From NCBI GenBank assembly GCA_028718405.1, contig JAQULV010000088.1:1-6266 (forward strand): a DNA stretch of 6,266 nt. Reading direction: 5' to 3'. Positions 5,985 through 6,266 of this stretch are shown one piece after another. Under the pieces are notes generated by a model. The model saw only the letters and a program-made list of their open reading frames with translations, was not told the origin of the DNA and made no database searches. The DNA comes from Smithellaceae bacterium (GTDB taxonomy: Bacteria; Desulfobacterota; Syntrophia; Syntrophales; JAQULV01). Position 1 is the stretch's first letter, and each line of letters starts with the position of its first letter. The position numbers and the translations under genes are program-made.

Positions 5985-6003
5985 CGTTAAAGAAATTTTA
6001 ACG
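5985..6003. repeat. Inverted repeat, possible enhancer site for a sigma-54 activator
   Basis: Perfect 7-bp arms CGTTAAA (5985-5991) and TTTAACG (5997-6003) around a 5-nt centre. It is AT-rich in otherwise GC-rich DNA. Its centre lies about 155 bp upstream of the start predicted from the sigma-54 element, a usual distance for activator binding. No T tract or upstream same-strand gene supports a terminator. Confidence 0.4.
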
Positions 6004-6006
6004 ACT

Positions 6007-6098
6007 CATTCAAAATCCGGCCCTTCGGCCCCCCGCCCGCCACCAAGCCGCGCCACCCCGAAAATCCGTAACCGCTTGGAATTAAATGCATTCAAAAT
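6007..6098. repeat. Pair of identical 10-bp direct repeats
   Basis: CATTCAAAAT occurs at 6007-6016 and again at 6089-6098, 82 bp apart start to start. Both copies lie upstream of the sigma-54 element, at about -142 and -60 from its predicted start. They could be binding sites for a regulator or a DNA-bending protein; the copies do not match the full IHF consensus. Confidence 0.35.
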
Positions 6099-6121
6099 AG
6101 AAGGACGCCCGCGCCACGCCC

Positions 6122-6138
6122 TTGGCACGCTTCCCGCA
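6122..6138 (+). promoter_or_regulatory. Sigma-54 (RpoN) promoter
   Basis: TTGGCACG (6122-6129) matches the -24 consensus YTGGCACG in full. The invariant GC of the -12 element is at 6136-6137, followed by A, exactly 10 bp after the GG at 6124-6125. The two bases before GC are CC where TT is usual. Transcription would start near 6149, 37 nt ahead of the gene's start codon, with the ribosome site in the leader. Sigma-54 promoters require an ATP-dependent activator, and candidate upstream sites are present. Confidence 0.6.
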
Positions 6139-6169
6139 TTATCGTAAGACAAACCAACAAAAAACCCGA

Positions 6170-6176
6170 AAGGAGG
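6170..6176 (+). promoter_or_regulatory. Strong Shine-Dalgarno site of the exported protein gene
   Basis: AAGGAGG stands 9 nt before ATG 6186 and confirms that the short coding stretch at the window edge is a real gene start. Confidence 0.85.
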
Positions 6177-6185
6177 GTACGGATC

Positions 6186-6266
6186 ATGAAAAAGACACTC
6201 GGAACGATGGTGGTGGCAGCGGCGGTGGTGCTCCTGACGGCAACCTTCAGCTTCGCGGAATTCGCG
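6186..6266 (+). CDS. Exported protein, N-terminal signal peptide only (3' end outside window)
   Basis: Only the first 27 residues are in the window. They form a textbook Sec signal peptide: positive start MKK, a hydrophobic core from about residue 8 to 20 (VVAAAVVLLTA), and a signal peptidase I site S-F-A before E25. There is no cysteine at the cleavage site, so it is not a lipoprotein. The mature protein would be periplasmic or in the outer membrane; its identity cannot be told. A strong ribosome site and a sigma-54 promoter lie directly upstream, so expression probably responds to an enhancer-binding activator, for example in nitrogen, carbon, surface-structure or stress control. Confidence 0.8.
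   Translation, partial: MKKTLGTMVVAAAVVLLTATFSFAEFA

Overview
This GC-rich 6.3 kb window has the look of a chromosomal region from a Gram-negative, deltaproteobacterium-like (Desulfobacterota/Syntrophales-type) organism. That placement is an inference. It rests on the GC-rich third codon positions, a PilZ protein, an MmgE/PrpD enzyme, a methylmalonyl-CoA-epimerase-like VOC protein, a near-consensus sigma-54 promoter and a Sec-type exported protein. No rRNA, tRNA, CRISPR array, transposase or attachment site was seen.

Layout, left to right. (1) 3-917 (+): C-terminal two thirds of an MmgE/PrpD family enzyme, cut by the window edge. (2) 933-1367 (-): a single-domain PilZ (c-di-GMP receptor) protein, convergent with the first gene and only 15 bp from it. 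(3) 1368-1738: a divergent control region with a near-perfect sigma-70 promoter (TTGACA-N17-TATACT) pointing right, a weaker promoter pointing left, and repeated GTCCGG/CCGGAC half-sites in and between them. (4) 1739-2422 (+): an uncharacterised cysteine-containing protein. (5) 2536-3114 (+): a VOC/glyoxalase-fold protein with a non-standard C-terminal tail. (6) 3273-4253 (+): a PAP2-type membrane phosphatase with all three catalytic motifs and extra C-terminal membrane segments. (7) 4347-4372: a hairpin between convergent genes. (8) 4380-5573 (-): an MFS transporter of the GPH/SLC45-like type, with its own sigma-70 promoter at 5709-5737. (9) 5574-6185: a 612-bp intergenic region. Its right part holds an AT-rich regulatory zone (inverted repeat, paired direct repeats) leading to a sigma-54 type -24/-12 element. 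(10) 6186-6266 (+): the start of an exported protein with a signal peptide, cut by the right edge.

The genes do not form one obvious pathway or operon. Most are single transcription units facing each other or apart. The most interesting parts are regulatory: the sigma-54 control region upstream of the exported protein, and the shared divergent region between the PilZ gene and the cysteine-rich protein. Two protein-level oddities are the Glu-to-Gln change at a predicted metal-ligand position in the VOC protein and the uncharacterised Cys protein. I found no convincing evidence of a defence system, mobile element or other novel multi-gene system.
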